NCBI GenBank assembly: GCA_964440115.1
Contig: CAYTPV010000010.1
Location: forward strand, 1 to 64,000
Length of the DNA: 64,000 nucleotides
Source of the DNA: JAEWWD01 sp964440115
Lineage (GTDB): Bacteria > Bacillota > Clostridia > Christensenellales > CAG-138
Reading direction: 5' to 3'
Position 1 is the first letter of the stretch, and every line of letters begins with the position of its first letter. The position numbers and the translations under genes were made by a program. The notes beneath the pieces are model-generated. The model ran no database searches, was not told where the DNA came from, and saw nothing but the letters and a program-made list of their open reading frames with translations. This document shows positions 47,667-56,505 of the stretch, one piece after another.

Positions 47667-48446
47667 ATGGCAATATATAGAATTTATAAAGAACCAATAT
47701 TTGAACACTATAAATCAATTTTGGACTTTTCATTGGAAAGTCGGGGGCAGCAGGTAAACCCAAAATCAATTCTGGCATTGAATTTAAATATTATACTATC
47801 AAGTGCTTGCTTAGTTGAGAGTTATTTGGAAAAATACGGTAAGTGTATATTGGGTTATTATAGAGTAATATATAATGAATTAAGCATACCTGATTTAGAG
47901 TTTCGCAAACCAATGAATATGTTCTACAGAAGAATAGAAACAGACCTTTACACAAGGATCGCGCAATGCACAGGTATAGACAACTTTGATCACATATTCG
48001 AATTATTGACAGGCAAATCGTTAAAACAAAGCGATGCTCTAAAACCTCTATTAGAACCGGTTAAGGTACTATTTCAGCTTCGAAATGTTATTGCACATGG
48101 ACGAGAAGTCAGTGCTTACGAAGTTAGCGCATACTGGAATGGAAATGAATTTGAACAGTACTTTTCCGGTGGTTATAAAAGGGCAGAAGAATTCTTACTT
48201 AAGAATAAAATCATTGATAGAGGATTTATCGAGTCAGGGGGTATTGAACAGCTTTTTTCAAATCCGGTAGCGGACTATTTTTTTAATATATCACAGCAGT
48301 TCATTGCCGAATTAGGCAATTTTGTAGAACAAAATATTGAAACGGGAAAAAAACTTAATGCTATACTAGATCAATACAATAGAGAACATAAAGCAAGTTA
48401 TTCTTTCGCGGATTTTTGTGAAATGAACTCGAGTTCTATTTCCTAA
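47667..48446 (+). CDS. HEPN-like protein, possible defence RNase
   Basis: This 259-residue helical protein is encoded by DNA much richer in AT than the phage genes to its right. LFQLRNVIAHGRE holds R139-N140-x3-H144, the RN(x3)H pattern of catalytic HEPN domains (family motif Rx4-6H). I see no antitoxin or nucleotidyltransferase partner. HEPN proteins often act as RNases in abortive infection or toxin-antitoxin systems. Its place between a restriction system and a prophage supports defence, but it could also be a non-catalytic MAE_28990-like protein. It is divergent from the methylase across a 230-base AT-rich promoter region. Confidence 0.6.
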   Translation: MAIYRIYKEPIFEHYKSILDFSLESRGQQVNPKSILALNLNIILSSACLVESYLEKYGKCILGYYRVIYNELSIPDLEFRKPMNMFYRRIETDLYTRIAQCTGIDNFDHIFELLTGKSLKQSDALKPLLEPVKVLFQLRNVIAHGREVSAYEVSAYWNGNEFEQYFSGGYKRAEEFLLKNKIIDRGFIESGGIEQLFSNPVADYFFNISQQFIAELGNFVEQNIETGKKLNAILDQYNREHKASYSFADFCEMNSSSIS

Positions 48447-48589
48447 CCGGTTCAAACATGGATGCCACCAGCGAATGGCCACAGCTATTAGAAAGTCTTA
48501 ACTTAGCTTGAGGTCGTCACGTTAAGTTCAGACTTACCCCACCACCAAACCAGAATATTGATGGCGGGGCTCGTCTTTTCCCAGCCACT

Positions 48590-48979
48590 TTATGCAGCCT
48601 GTTTAATCTTCCCGATCCAATCCTCACCGGCCCCGATGATCAGTGCCTGCACGTCCACGGCAGCAGCCGCCAGCAGGTCAATGACGGGCGCTGAAAGCTT
48701 TTGCAGCGTCTTGGCCTTGAGCAGTTCGCCAAGTTCGGCAACCTGCGCCTCAGTCAGCTTGCCGCCGCCGGCGGCCTTCAGCTTCTCAACTACGGTCTGC
48801 TGCAGCTCGCCCACGGTGAGCTGAGCGGCCTCAACAACTTGCTCAGTCGCAGCCTTGACGGACGCGAGCTGCTGCTGTTTGCCGATCTTGGCGGTCAGCC
48901 ATGCGCCGGCCACGCCGATCAGGGTGATGCATACCGCAGATATGATCTGCGCGACAGTGGTAATCAATGCTTCGTTCAT
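48590..48979 (-). CDS. Phage holin, LL-H family
   Basis: This 129-residue protein has one N-terminal membrane helix (LITTVAQIISAVCITLIGVAGAWLTA) and a long amphipathic helical tail ending GEDWIGKIKQAA, the layout of LL-H holins. It would form lesions that release the endolysin at lysis. The start at 48979 follows AGAGGAGGAACTATC. It is the last gene of the late operon. Confidence 0.8.
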   Translation of the reverse strand: MNEALITTVAQIISAVCITLIGVAGAWLTAKIGKQQQLASVKAATEQVVEAAQLTVGELQQTVVEKLKAAGGGKLTEAQVAELGELLKAKTLQKLSAPVIDLLAAAAVDVQALIIGAGEDWIGKIKQAA

Positions 48980-48993
48980 GATAGTTCCTCCTC

Positions 48994-49206
48994 TTATTGA
49001 ATGAAGTGTCCAATAAAGCCGCCTATTACGGCGGCCACAACAACGCTGATAATCTGTGAAACAAGCCCGTCCCAGCGCTTCCCGCTCTTGCTTTCGAGGG
49101 TGCGCAGGCGGGCCTCGTGGTCCGCACCTTGAGTAAGCGCCGTATCCAGCTTTGACTTTATCTCCGCCAGAGCAATGAGAATTTCCTGTACCTGATCTGC
49201 CGCCAT
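48994..49206 (-). CDS. XhlA-like lysis protein
   Basis: This 70-residue protein has an N-terminal coiled-coil (VQEILIALAEIKSKLDTALTQGADHEARLRTLE) and a C-terminal membrane helix (IISVVVAAVIGGFIGHFI), which matches XhlA/hemolysin-like proteins that work with holin and endolysin. It lies between the endolysin and holin genes. Confidence 0.75.
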   Translation of the reverse strand: MAADQVQEILIALAEIKSKLDTALTQGADHEARLRTLESKSGKRWDGLVSQIISVVVAAVIGGFIGHFIQ

Positions 49207-49210
49207 ACAT

Positions 49211-49990
49211 TCATGCCTCCCGGATGTACTTGTCGCTCATGTAAGCGACACGCAAATGCCCGTCCACTTCCAGAGCAATCTCGCGCCAGCCGTCGACCGC
49301 CGGCATGGCAAGAATGGGCGTGCCCTTCTTGGCCGTGACCACCTTCGGTAAGTCAGTACCGGGGCCGGTGCGTGCGCGAACGTCGCCGGTGGTTACGGCG
49401 TTCACCGCACCGGTCACGGTCGGTTCGGGCGTTGCGGGTACGCTGGGAACCGTTGCCGCACTGAGTATCTTAAGCCGTCCATAATGTGTCCAGTCGGGCA
49501 GGTAGTACCATTTGCTGTTGACGTAGCTCTTGGCGATGTGATCCTTCCCGGTCAGGCCCTTGCATTCGACAACGCCATACGCGCCGCCCGCGGCCTCAAT
49601 GGATGCGCCGGGCGCGTAGATCCCGACGTGCACCATCTTGCCATTAAAATAGCGGAACAGCAGGTCGCCCAGCTGCAGCTCGGATACGGTCAGCTCGTCG
49701 CAGTAATTGGCGAACAGGCCATGTGCCGTGGTATCAAAACCGGTCTTGACGGCTCCAATCTGTTCCAATGCCCAATTGACCAGACCAGAGCAGTCCCATG
49801 CCCGCAGCGTGGAATCCGCCTTTATCCGGGCGATCATCATTTCAAGTCGGCCGTCAGTGAAATACTTAGGGTCTTTGTCGGCCTTTTTCTTCAGCCACGC
49901 TTCGGTGGGCACATGCCCCTGACCGCCCCAAACATAAAGCCCGCCAATCGCTTGGCGGGCCTTGTCGTAGAATTGCTGTGTTGTACTCAT
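49211..49990 (-). CDS. Endolysin: NlpC/P60 peptidase with SH3 domain
   Basis: This 259-residue protein has an N-terminal NlpC/P60 amidase/peptidase with the catalytic Cys in RAWDCSGLVNWAL and His in KMVHVGIYAPG. After a Thr/Pro linker (SVPATPEPTVTGA), a C-terminal bacterial SH3 domain (VRARTGPGTDLPKVV...) binds the wall. There is no signal peptide, so export depends on the holins encoded just downstream. It is expected to cut stem-peptide bonds of the host wall. Confidence 0.9.
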   Translation of the reverse strand: MSTTQQFYDKARQAIGGLYVWGGQGHVPTEAWLKKKADKDPKYFTDGRLEMMIARIKADSTLRAWDCSGLVNWALEQIGAVKTGFDTTAHGLFANYCDELTVSELQLGDLLFRYFNGKMVHVGIYAPGASIEAAGGAYGVVECKGLTGKDHIAKSYVNSKWYYLPDWTHYGRLKILSAATVPSVPATPEPTVTGAVNAVTTGDVRARTGPGTDLPKVVTAKKGTPILAMPAVDGWREIALEVDGHLRVAYMSDKYIREA

Positions 49991-50000
49991 GCTTTCCTCC

Positions 50001-50147
50001 TTACGCGGCCATGGAAGACATAAGCTCGTCGTACTGCTCCACCGTCAGGCGGTTGTAAAGAAGGAACACGTCCATCTTGCCCTGCAGATCCGCGGCGTCA
50101 TATCCTCCGCGCGTGATAACGCGCTTGAGTACATCGTAAATTGTCAT
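50001..50147 (-). CDS. XkdX-like small phage protein
   Basis: This 48-residue gene begins MTIYDVLKRVITRGGYDAAD and ends EQYDELMSSMAA. It fits the XkdX family of very short proteins found between tail-fibre and lysis genes in Firmicute phages. AGGAGGGACTGGC precedes the ATG, which overlaps the stop of the upstream gene. The function is unknown. Confidence 0.75.
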   Translation of the reverse strand: MTIYDVLKRVITRGGYDAADLQGKMDVFLLYNRLTVEQYDELMSSMAA

Positions 50148-50383
50148 GCCAGTCCCTCCTGTAAAATCAGATTTTCATATTCAAGTTCAAGAATGCGCTG
50201 GTCAGCAGCCGCAAGCAGGTCAGGCTCAGCCGAGGGCAGATCCTGAACAATGAAATAGCAATTTGTCGGTATTCCGTTTTCATCCAGATCAATAAGCACT
50301 CGTTCAACGGCTGCTTTGCCTTCTGCTGCAATTTGCAGTAAAGCGGAATCATAGTCAAAAAAATGAAATGGTCTTTTTTCCAT
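50144..50383 (-). CDS. Phage protein of unknown function
   Basis: This 79-residue soluble protein begins MEKRPFHFFDYDSALLQIAA and ends in an acidic leucine-rich helix (LLAAADQRILELEYENLI). Its position between fibre and XkdX-like genes resembles that of XkdW-like proteins, but I cannot confirm that family. It overlaps the next gene by four bases. Confidence 0.65.
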   Translation of the reverse strand: MEKRPFHFFDYDSALLQIAAEGKAAVERVLIDLDENGIPTNCYFIVQDLPSAEPDLLAAADQRILELEYENLILQEGLA

Positions 50384-50393
50384 GGTGCACCTC

Positions 50394-50822
50394 TTAATTG
50401 GGGGTGATTAAGCCGTTCAGTTCGGCTTGCATGTCAGCGGCAGAAACACATACGGCAAAACCATAGGTGCGCACCTGGATATACAGGCCCTGCAGCTTAA
50501 TAACATCACCAGCCGCACAAGGGACGTCAGTAATCGTCGCGACCGGGCTTGTAACAGTTGTGGCTATTGTGCTTCCTGCTACGACTGATCCATTTTTCGT
50601 AAGTCTTAATCCTGATCCGCTGTTGTTTTGAACGTTGAACCCTGCGTATTTGATTCTGTATGTTCCGGGTCTGACCACCGTGAACCCCCAGCCTGTTCCC
50701 ACATCACCCCAGCTTGATGTTGTAACTGCTTTGAGTTCCGATCTAACATAGATTGCGGTATCCCCTGCAATAATCGTTGCAGGTGTACTGATACCGCCGC
50801 CCATCATTTCAGCCTGTATCAT
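50394..50822 (-). CDS. Phage tail-tip protein with beta-sandwich features
   Basis: This 142-residue Gly/Thr/Val-rich protein has a central stretch WGFTVVRPGTYRIKYAGFNVQNNSG that resembles jelly-roll domains of receptor-binding or head-fibre proteins. It has no recognised enzyme motif. It overlaps the upstream 293-residue fibre-like gene by four bases and probably contributes to the tail tip. Confidence 0.55.
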   Translation of the reverse strand: MIQAEMMGGGISTPATIIAGDTAIYVRSELKAVTTSSWGDVGTGWGFTVVRPGTYRIKYAGFNVQNNSGSGLRLTKNGSVVAGSTIATTVTSPVATITDVPCAAGDVIKLQGLYIQVRTYGFAVCVSAADMQAELNGLITPN

Positions 50823-51700
50823 GATCGCACCTCAATTTCAACAGGAATGTTGATCGCAGGTACGGTACCAGCAGCCTTGACAATAACGCTCCCGGCAGAT
50901 TGAGACACAACGCGTATTTTAGCCTTTAGGTAAGCGTCGAACTCCGCATCTGTCGCACTTTGAGAAATACGCAGACTGCCGGGACTATTTGCGCCTATGG
51001 CTGCATCGGAAATTGTCTGCTGTGCGCTTGCCCATCCTGTGGGTGTTAGCGTTTTTGAGAGAGATACAGCCTTATTCGCTTTTCCAGCCTGCAGGGCTGC
51101 GATAGCGGTTGCAAGCTCCGTTGCCGGATCTCCATGCAGCAATCCCTGCACCGTCGCTAGCCACGCCTGAAACTCTGCTTCCCATGCTTCATACCACCCA
51201 GCGGTATTTGGGGTTATGAGCGACGAAACAATACCGCATAAAGATGGATCCAGCCTTTTGTCGGATATGTGACCGGACGCGATTTGCGTAATGCCCGCAT
51301 TAACGGATATCTCCGCGAGGCATATGTCGTGATAGTCCGCGTTCCTCACAAGTGCGGGGGGCACAGCAGAAGATGCGGGAGTTCCTTTGAGCACGTACAG
51401 GAAAATAGCACGCTCTACGCGGCCCCACCGAACCACAACACGGTCTTTTCTGTTCAATACTCCATCAGCCGGATCAACAGAAAGCATATAGTCGGCAGAA
51501 TTGACATACCCGTAGCCGTTAATCCACGCGCTGCCGGCAGATACGTTGACATGCATGCCGGTACCGGCTTTCACTTGTAATTGTGATCCGACCGGGAAAA
51601 CGCCGTTTGTAATGAGCTGCGCAAAATACGCCGCCCAATCGGCGGCGCTATACACGCGGTCATTGTCCACGGCAGCGAAGGGAAAAGAATGTTCAGCCAT
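50819..51700 (-). CDS. Phage tail/baseplate structural protein
   Basis: This 293-residue protein begins FPFAAVDNDRVYSAADWAAYFAQLITNGVFP, a pattern common in Firmicute phage baseplate or fibre-base proteins, followed by beta-rich sequence (VNVSAGSAWINGYGY) and a C-terminal helical then beta part. It is likely an adhesion module at the tail tip. It overlaps the endopeptidase gene by eight bases. Confidence 0.7.
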   Translation of the reverse strand: MAEHSFPFAAVDNDRVYSAADWAAYFAQLITNGVFPVGSQLQVKAGTGMHVNVSAGSAWINGYGYVNSADYMLSVDPADGVLNRKDRVVVRWGRVERAIFLYVLKGTPASSAVPPALVRNADYHDICLAEISVNAGITQIASGHISDKRLDPSLCGIVSSLITPNTAGWYEAWEAEFQAWLATVQGLLHGDPATELATAIAALQAGKANKAVSLSKTLTPTGWASAQQTISDAAIGANSPGSLRISQSATDAEFDAYLKAKIRVVSQSAGSVIVKAAGTVPAINIPVEIEVRS

Positions 51701-52811
51701 TTGCTAACCACCTCACTTGTTTTGCGAAACTCGGTATTCCATAGCCAAGGGTTAGCTCCAGCCCCAAGCCCTTACCCTCATATATCTCTTTGATCTCGGT
51801 AATGCGTGCGTTCACACGCATTCCCAACTCTCGGGAGTCCACCGTTACGATGTCGCCCAAGTCGTAATCCGTTTTATATTTCAGGTTGCCGTTCGGATCC
51901 ACGTCAGCGGTGAACGCTTCAGTCGCCGTCACCAGTTCAGCCTTGCCCGCGTCGTCCATTGCATCATTGCGCTGCGCGGCGGTCAGGATCACGTTCGCGT
52001 CGTCCTTTGTGACGTCGCCGGCGTCGACGTATACCTCGCGCCGGGCGCGGCCGGCTGCGGTACCCACGGTACGAGACAGCGGGTACTCGGTTGTGATCTC
52101 GACATCTGTACCGGTCTTTTTATCTGTCACGGTGCGCGTCACAGTGTAGATGGCGTCCACATAGGCAAAGTTCTTAACCGCTTTGAGGGAGCCGTCATAT
52201 TCCTGCTTCAGCACATTCTCGAACGCTTTGGAGAATATGGCCCGCGGGTTGACCGATTGCCCGGCTGTACGATCCAGCCCCGCGTATACCCGGAACATGA
52301 AGCCCGTCGGGGAAAAGTCCACAGCAAACCCGAGACCGTTTGCCTCGGCGATCAGCTGCAGCTCGGCGAGCAGATTTTTATTTTGGCCTACATATGCAAT
52401 GCTACCGGGGATCCCGGCCGACGCCTCCACACCCAGGTGCTCAATCGCTCGAGTGCCTGCCGCGGCCGCGTTCTTTGTGACCAGATAGCGCAAAGCGTTC
52501 TCCGGTGTGCCGGTATATGAATTGACGCCGAGCAGAATACGCCGGTCGAGGTACGCAGCAAGAAAACGCCCGGAACAAACAAATACGTTCTCGCCTGTTT
52601 TCGCATCCTGGGCTATTTTGATGTTCTCAATAATCCCCGCCTCGCTGCCCTTCACTATAAGTCGTTCGGCGATGAGGTCTTTGCAGATAGGCAGGAATGG
52701 CATGGTCAGCTGGAACGCACCGGGCGTTTGGAACCGCCGCTGCCAGATCATTGAGGAATAGGCTTCTATAATCCCTAAGCGCTCCAGATCGGAGGTACAT
52801 AGCTCGAACAT
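51693..52811 (-). CDS. Phage tail protein, Gp37-like (tail-associated hub/endopeptidase)
   Basis: This 372-residue protein begins MFELCTSDLERLGIIEAYSSMIWQRRFQTPGAFQLTMP, the start typical of siphophage hub proteins (ReqiPepy6 Gp37-like, Tal N-terminus). It follows Dit directly, which is where the tail hub is encoded. There is no added catalytic wall domain at the C-terminus, so lytic activity is not evident. Confidence 0.8.
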   Translation of the reverse strand: MFELCTSDLERLGIIEAYSSMIWQRRFQTPGAFQLTMPFLPICKDLIAERLIVKGSEAGIIENIKIAQDAKTGENVFVCSGRFLAAYLDRRILLGVNSYTGTPENALRYLVTKNAAAAGTRAIEHLGVEASAGIPGSIAYVGQNKNLLAELQLIAEANGLGFAVDFSPTGFMFRVYAGLDRTAGQSVNPRAIFSKAFENVLKQEYDGSLKAVKNFAYVDAIYTVTRTVTDKKTGTDVEITTEYPLSRTVGTAAGRARREVYVDAGDVTKDDANVILTAAQRNDAMDDAGKAELVTATEAFTADVDPNGNLKYKTDYDLGDIVTVDSRELGMRVNARITEIKEIYEGKGLGLELTLGYGIPSFAKQVRWLANG

Positions 52812-52813
52812 AC

Positions 52814-53692
52814 TTACACCCCCACGAAGGCGATATCGTAATAGATCGTTGCCTCCAGATTGTCGATCACGTCCGCACCATACCGCAGAAGGTTATCGCC
52901 CACTGCGAGTTGTAGAAACACGCTGTCGACATCTAAGTCGTTGAAGACGTTAGAGGTCACGCCTGCATGCGTCAGCTCCACGCGTTTTTCGCCGTAGCCG
53001 GTCCATACCCGGATGACGTCGCCCGGATCCATGTCCCGGTTGATCTGTAACTGTTCCTGCGTGCCCACGTTGATAAGGTACGGGTTGGCTGTGGATCCCG
53101 TCGCCCGAAACTCAACGAGCATGCCAACCGGCACATCGCCGGTATTAGCGATGTTGACAATCAGCGATGGACTTCTGTACTCGAGTACTATGCCCGCAGC
53201 GGGGATGGCAACAGGGAATGAAAGGGCAGGTACCCACAGCGCGATATCTTTTACCTGCTTCGCGCCGCTGCCCTCCCGCCAGAACGGGTTGGCGCAGCTG
53301 AATACGATCTGGAACTTTTCCACGCGGGTATTGGAGAACTCGGGAGCCTGCTTCACCCTGCAGCGGATGTACCGTGTTACACCGTCGAATTCGTACACAA
53401 GCTTTCCGGTTGCCGCCGGGCGTACGGCGTTGAGCAGTACCCGGCGGTTATACGCCTGGGACTGGCTGCGAATCTGTCCTTCAATAGTGACAGTCCGCAT
53501 GGCAAGGTTTGCGGCGACGTCTGTTTCGCCATCCTGTCCCGCGCCCTTCACTGTGTAGATGTTGGCCGAGAGTCCATCCAGACCGTCGGCGCTGTTCCAC
53601 CAGAACGGGGAAGCGGTACCCGCATGGAATACCGCCGTCCGCCCGTCGTCGTCTATGAACGTCAGTTTTTCTCCGTGCTTCACGATTGCCAC
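52814..53692 (-). CDS. Distal tail protein (Dit)
   Basis: This 292-residue protein has the Dit/SPP1 gp19.1 features: an N-terminal beta domain (LSANIYTVKGAGQDGETDVAA), then IEGQIRSQSQAYNRRVLLNAVRPAATGKLVY and FQIVFSCANPFWREG. It forms the ring that joins tail tube to hub. It lies between tape measure and hub genes and overlaps the former by 13 bases. Confidence 0.85.
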   Translation of the reverse strand: MAIVKHGEKLTFIDDDGRTAVFHAGTASPFWWNSADGLDGLSANIYTVKGAGQDGETDVAANLAMRTVTIEGQIRSQSQAYNRRVLLNAVRPAATGKLVYEFDGVTRYIRCRVKQAPEFSNTRVEKFQIVFSCANPFWREGSGAKQVKDIALWVPALSFPVAIPAAGIVLEYRSPSLIVNIANTGDVPVGMLVEFRATGSTANPYLINVGTQEQLQINRDMDPGDVIRVWTGYGEKRVELTHAGVTSNVFNDLDVDSVFLQLAVGDNLLRYGADVIDNLEATIYYDIAFVGV

Positions 53693-55926
53693 GCCACCCT
53701 TCGCTGAAAGTTCATGTACTCCTGCAGGATCTCGTAAGGCGAGAGCGAGTCGTGCGTGTTGATCGTAAGGTTGGGCAGAACCCCCGCGGCGGCGTTGGAT
53801 AATCCCTTCTTGCCGCCGGTCACCGTTATGTCCGCGGATGTGGAGGGAATGCTCTTTCGAATGGTCCGGCCTACCCCCTGCATGGCAGCAGTGAATCCTT
53901 TACCAAGCCCTAGCGCCATGTTCTCGCCTATGCCGGCGAACACCTTTGAGGGCGATTTAATTCCGAGCACCTTCTTGACGCTGTCGATAATGCCTTTAAA
54001 GAAGTTCGTTACCTGCTGCTTAAACCAAGCGGAGGCTTTCTGAATGCCCGCCCAGATGCCTTTGACGATATTGCCGCCGGCGTCCCAGAGTTGTTTCATG
54101 AGCCCAGCCAGCGCCCCAACAATCGCTACAATTATCTCGGGTACTGCCTTCACAAGCTCCGGCAGCGCGGCAATCAACCCCTGCCCGAGCGCGAGAATAA
54201 TCTGCCATGCGGCGTCCAGCAGCAGCGGCAGGTTGTTGATCAGCGTCGTTGTGATCGTCAGCACGATTGTGGGCAGGTAGGATATCAGCTGCGGCAAAGC
54301 GGCAGCCAGCCCCTGTATGAGCGCCACTATGATCTGCAGCGCAGCGGGTATTAGAATTCCCACGTTTGAGATAAGCGCGTTCGCAATCTCAATGACAGCA
54401 GAAACCACCGCCGGGATGAGCGTTGGCAGGTTTGCGGCTATTCCTGTTGCGATTGCCACGAGGATCTGCGCCGCGGCGGCGATCAGCGTGGGCAGGTTCT
54501 GCAGAATAAACAGTGTTAGCTGTGTGGCCATGGTGGCCACCATATCCGCAAGCGGCTGCACGTTGGCCGTAATCCCGCCGATCAATCCCTCAATCAGTTC
54601 GAACGCGCCCTCCATGAGCACGGGCAGAATGGTCGGCAGAGTCGACACTACCACACCCGCGGCTTCGGAAAGCATGCCGGACACCAGCTTGATCACTTGG
54701 GGGAGATACTGCTTGATGGTTTTCAGTCCTTCAACCAGCTTTCCCGAGATCCACGCGCCTATTGTTTTGACATCGCCCGGCTGTATACCGTCCTTGAGGG
54801 CATTGGTCACGATGCTCAGGAATTCGCTGATACCCGCTCCGGCTTTCATGAGTCCGGGCAGGAATGTCACCGCCAGCTGCCGGCCAATGCCTTCCGTCTG
54901 TGCCTCGGTGCGCTGCATGACATCGTCAAACTCGCCGAGCTTGTTCACCATTTCGTCCGAGAGTACCAGCCCCGCCGCACGCGCCTCTTCAGCGTACTCG
55001 TTCAGAGCGCCGGAACCCGCCTTTATGAGAGGCATGAGATCCTGATACGATTTGCCGAAAAGGTCTTGCGCCGCAACTTCACGCATGGTCTCATTCGTCA
55101 TGGCACCTAAGGCGTCGATTGCTTCGTAGAAAACAGAGCGCGTGGATTTGGTCTCGCCGTTCGCGCCCTTCATGGCAATCTTGATACCGCCGGCAGCTTC
55201 AATGTAGTCCCGTCCGGCGGTCGCGCTTGCACGCATGGCCGACACTGTCTTCGCCATGCCTTTGGCGAGGCTGTCGACTTCGACGTCCACAAACCGGGAT
55301 GCGTACTGCAGCTCCTGCAGTTCCTGTACGGTCAGGCCGGTCTGTGCGGAAAGAGTCAGCAGATCGTCCGCAAACTTGCCGGCATTTATCCCGTTCTTCC
55401 ACAGCGCAGTACCGGCGGCGACAGCGGCAGTACCGATAGCCGCCATGGCCGCCGCGGTTGCCTTGAGACTGACCGCCACGGCCTTGCCTGCAACTTCGCC
55501 GACGCCTTTGAGCGCGTCTTTGAATTTCTGTAGCTTTTCGGCTTTCGCTTGGGCGTTGAGCTGCGCCATGGCCTGCTCGTTATCCTCAATTTCCCGGCTG
55601 GTTCGGTTGAACTCCGCCTGGGCGTTGTTGAGGTTGGCCGTCATCTTCTGGTAAGCGTCGCTCGCAGGATCCACGCCGTCCTTTTCCATACGGTCAAGTG
55701 CGGCACGGGCTTCGTCGACAGCCTTCCCCTGCAGGTCAAGTGCGGAGGAAAGCGACTTGTTGCGTGCCGTTAGCGCTTCGGTGGATTTGTCGCTTTTGTC
55801 GTATGCCGAGGCGATGTTGTTGGCTTCCGCCCGGACGTACGTCATGGACTGTCGGATGCCCTGCATGGCCTTCTGATAAGCAGCTTCTCCCTGTACAGAA
55901 ACCACTGCGCCTATGTTGAATGCCAT
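53680..55926 (-). CDS. Phage tail tape measure protein
   Basis: This 748-residue protein has an N-terminal coiled-coil (residues ~20-140), a TP901-type core (TGLTVQELQELQYASRFVDVEV), several hydrophobic helices in the middle (LIAAAAQILVAIATGIAANL and repeats of similar pattern), and a C-terminal LGIKSPSKVFAGIGENMALGLGKGF motif typical of tape measures. By the usual rule of about 1.5 angstrom per residue the tail would be near 110 nm. It starts two bases after the frameshift extension of the chaperone gene. Confidence 0.93.
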   Translation of the reverse strand: MAFNIGAVVSVQGEAAYQKAMQGIRQSMTYVRAEANNIASAYDKSDKSTEALTARNKSLSSALDLQGKAVDEARAALDRMEKDGVDPASDAYQKMTANLNNAQAEFNRTSREIEDNEQAMAQLNAQAKAEKLQKFKDALKGVGEVAGKAVAVSLKATAAAMAAIGTAAVAAGTALWKNGINAGKFADDLLTLSAQTGLTVQELQELQYASRFVDVEVDSLAKGMAKTVSAMRASATAGRDYIEAAGGIKIAMKGANGETKSTRSVFYEAIDALGAMTNETMREVAAQDLFGKSYQDLMPLIKAGSGALNEYAEEARAAGLVLSDEMVNKLGEFDDVMQRTEAQTEGIGRQLAVTFLPGLMKAGAGISEFLSIVTNALKDGIQPGDVKTIGAWISGKLVEGLKTIKQYLPQVIKLVSGMLSEAAGVVVSTLPTILPVLMEGAFELIEGLIGGITANVQPLADMVATMATQLTLFILQNLPTLIAAAAQILVAIATGIAANLPTLIPAVVSAVIEIANALISNVGILIPAALQIIVALIQGLAAALPQLISYLPTIVLTITTTLINNLPLLLDAAWQIILALGQGLIAALPELVKAVPEIIVAIVGALAGLMKQLWDAGGNIVKGIWAGIQKASAWFKQQVTNFFKGIIDSVKKVLGIKSPSKVFAGIGENMALGLGKGFTAAMQGVGRTIRKSIPSTSADITVTGGKKGLSNAAAGVLPNLTINTHDSLSPYEILQEYMNFQRRVAWQS

Positions 55927-55927
55927 G

Positions 55928-56502
55928 TTACCACCTCCCCAGAGCGTCGATATCTGCCTGCGTTGCCATGCGCTCGTAATTGCCGGTTTTTGCTGCTATC
56001 AGGTCACAGATAAACCCGACGGTCAGATTGTCTAAATCAGCGAGGGACAGGCCGAGCGAAAGCACGGCCACAAGATATGTGTCCGTGTCCGGTGTTCCGC
56101 CGCCCTCGCCGGTCAGTTTTTTGTTACTTGAAACGACTGCACGAGCATGTCCTGCAGCTCGCTGAACACGTCGAATACCGGGAACGACTCAAACCCGTCC
56201 AGCCAATCAAGAACCGGCGGGATGGATGGATCAGCGCACTTCGCCATGGTCCACGCAATGTTGTAGAACAGCTCGGTGTCGAGTTTGCTCATGTCCATAG
56301 CCGCTTGCTTTTCCTTAGCAGCTGCACTGGTTCGTTTGGGCTTACCCGGAAGAGCTTTTTCTTCTTCCGCCGGAATAGCTTCTTCCAGCACGGCCATGTC
56401 CGCGAACAGATCCCGCCCAAACTGTGTCTTGTAACGAAGGGGCAGGCCGCCGGTCGCTTTGAACCGCACGTCCTGCCCATTGATTGCAATCACTTTCTCC
56501 AT
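55928..56502 (-). CDS. Tail assembly chaperone, frameshifted long form (G-T)
   Basis: Reading the 129-residue chaperone frame, then slipping back one base at A AAA AAC (plus strand 56116-56122) just before the TGA, opens a frame of about 60 codons ending at 55928. It runs LTGEGGGTPDTDTYLVAVLS..., then DLIAAKTGNYERMATQADID and ends at ALGRW. This is the classic gpG/gpGT arrangement: both forms coat the tape measure during tail assembly and the T part recruits the tail-tube protein. The slippery site is a perfect X XXY YYZ heptamer. Confidence 0.88.
56113..56502 (-). CDS. Tail assembly chaperone, short form (G)
   Basis: This 129-residue protein begins MEKVIAINGQDVRFKATGGLPLRYKTQFGRD, the standard start of the chaperone in this phage group, with an acidic helical C-terminus (FESFPVFDVFSELQDMLVQSFQVTKN). 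It lies between the major tail and tape measure genes. Its last two sense codons form the slippery site used for the longer product. Confidence 0.88.
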   Translation of the reverse strand: MEKVIAINGQDVRFKATGGLPLRYKTQFGRDLFADMAVLEEAIPAEEEKALPGKPKRTSAAAKEKQAAMDMSKLDTELFYNIAWTMAKCADPSIPPVLDWLDGFESFPVFDVFSELQDMLVQSFQVTKN

Positions 56503-56505
56503 GGA

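Noticed and set aside
48447..48589. Attachment site just left of the holin gene
   Set aside because: Only an 8-base GGTTCAAA match to the tRNA-Ser T-arm was seen, too short to call; the 48540-48575 region looks more like a weak terminator.
55227..55439. Plus-strand frames inside the tape measure and other phage genes
   Set aside because: They are high-GC antisense frames opposite long, well-recognised phage genes and lack ribosome sites.
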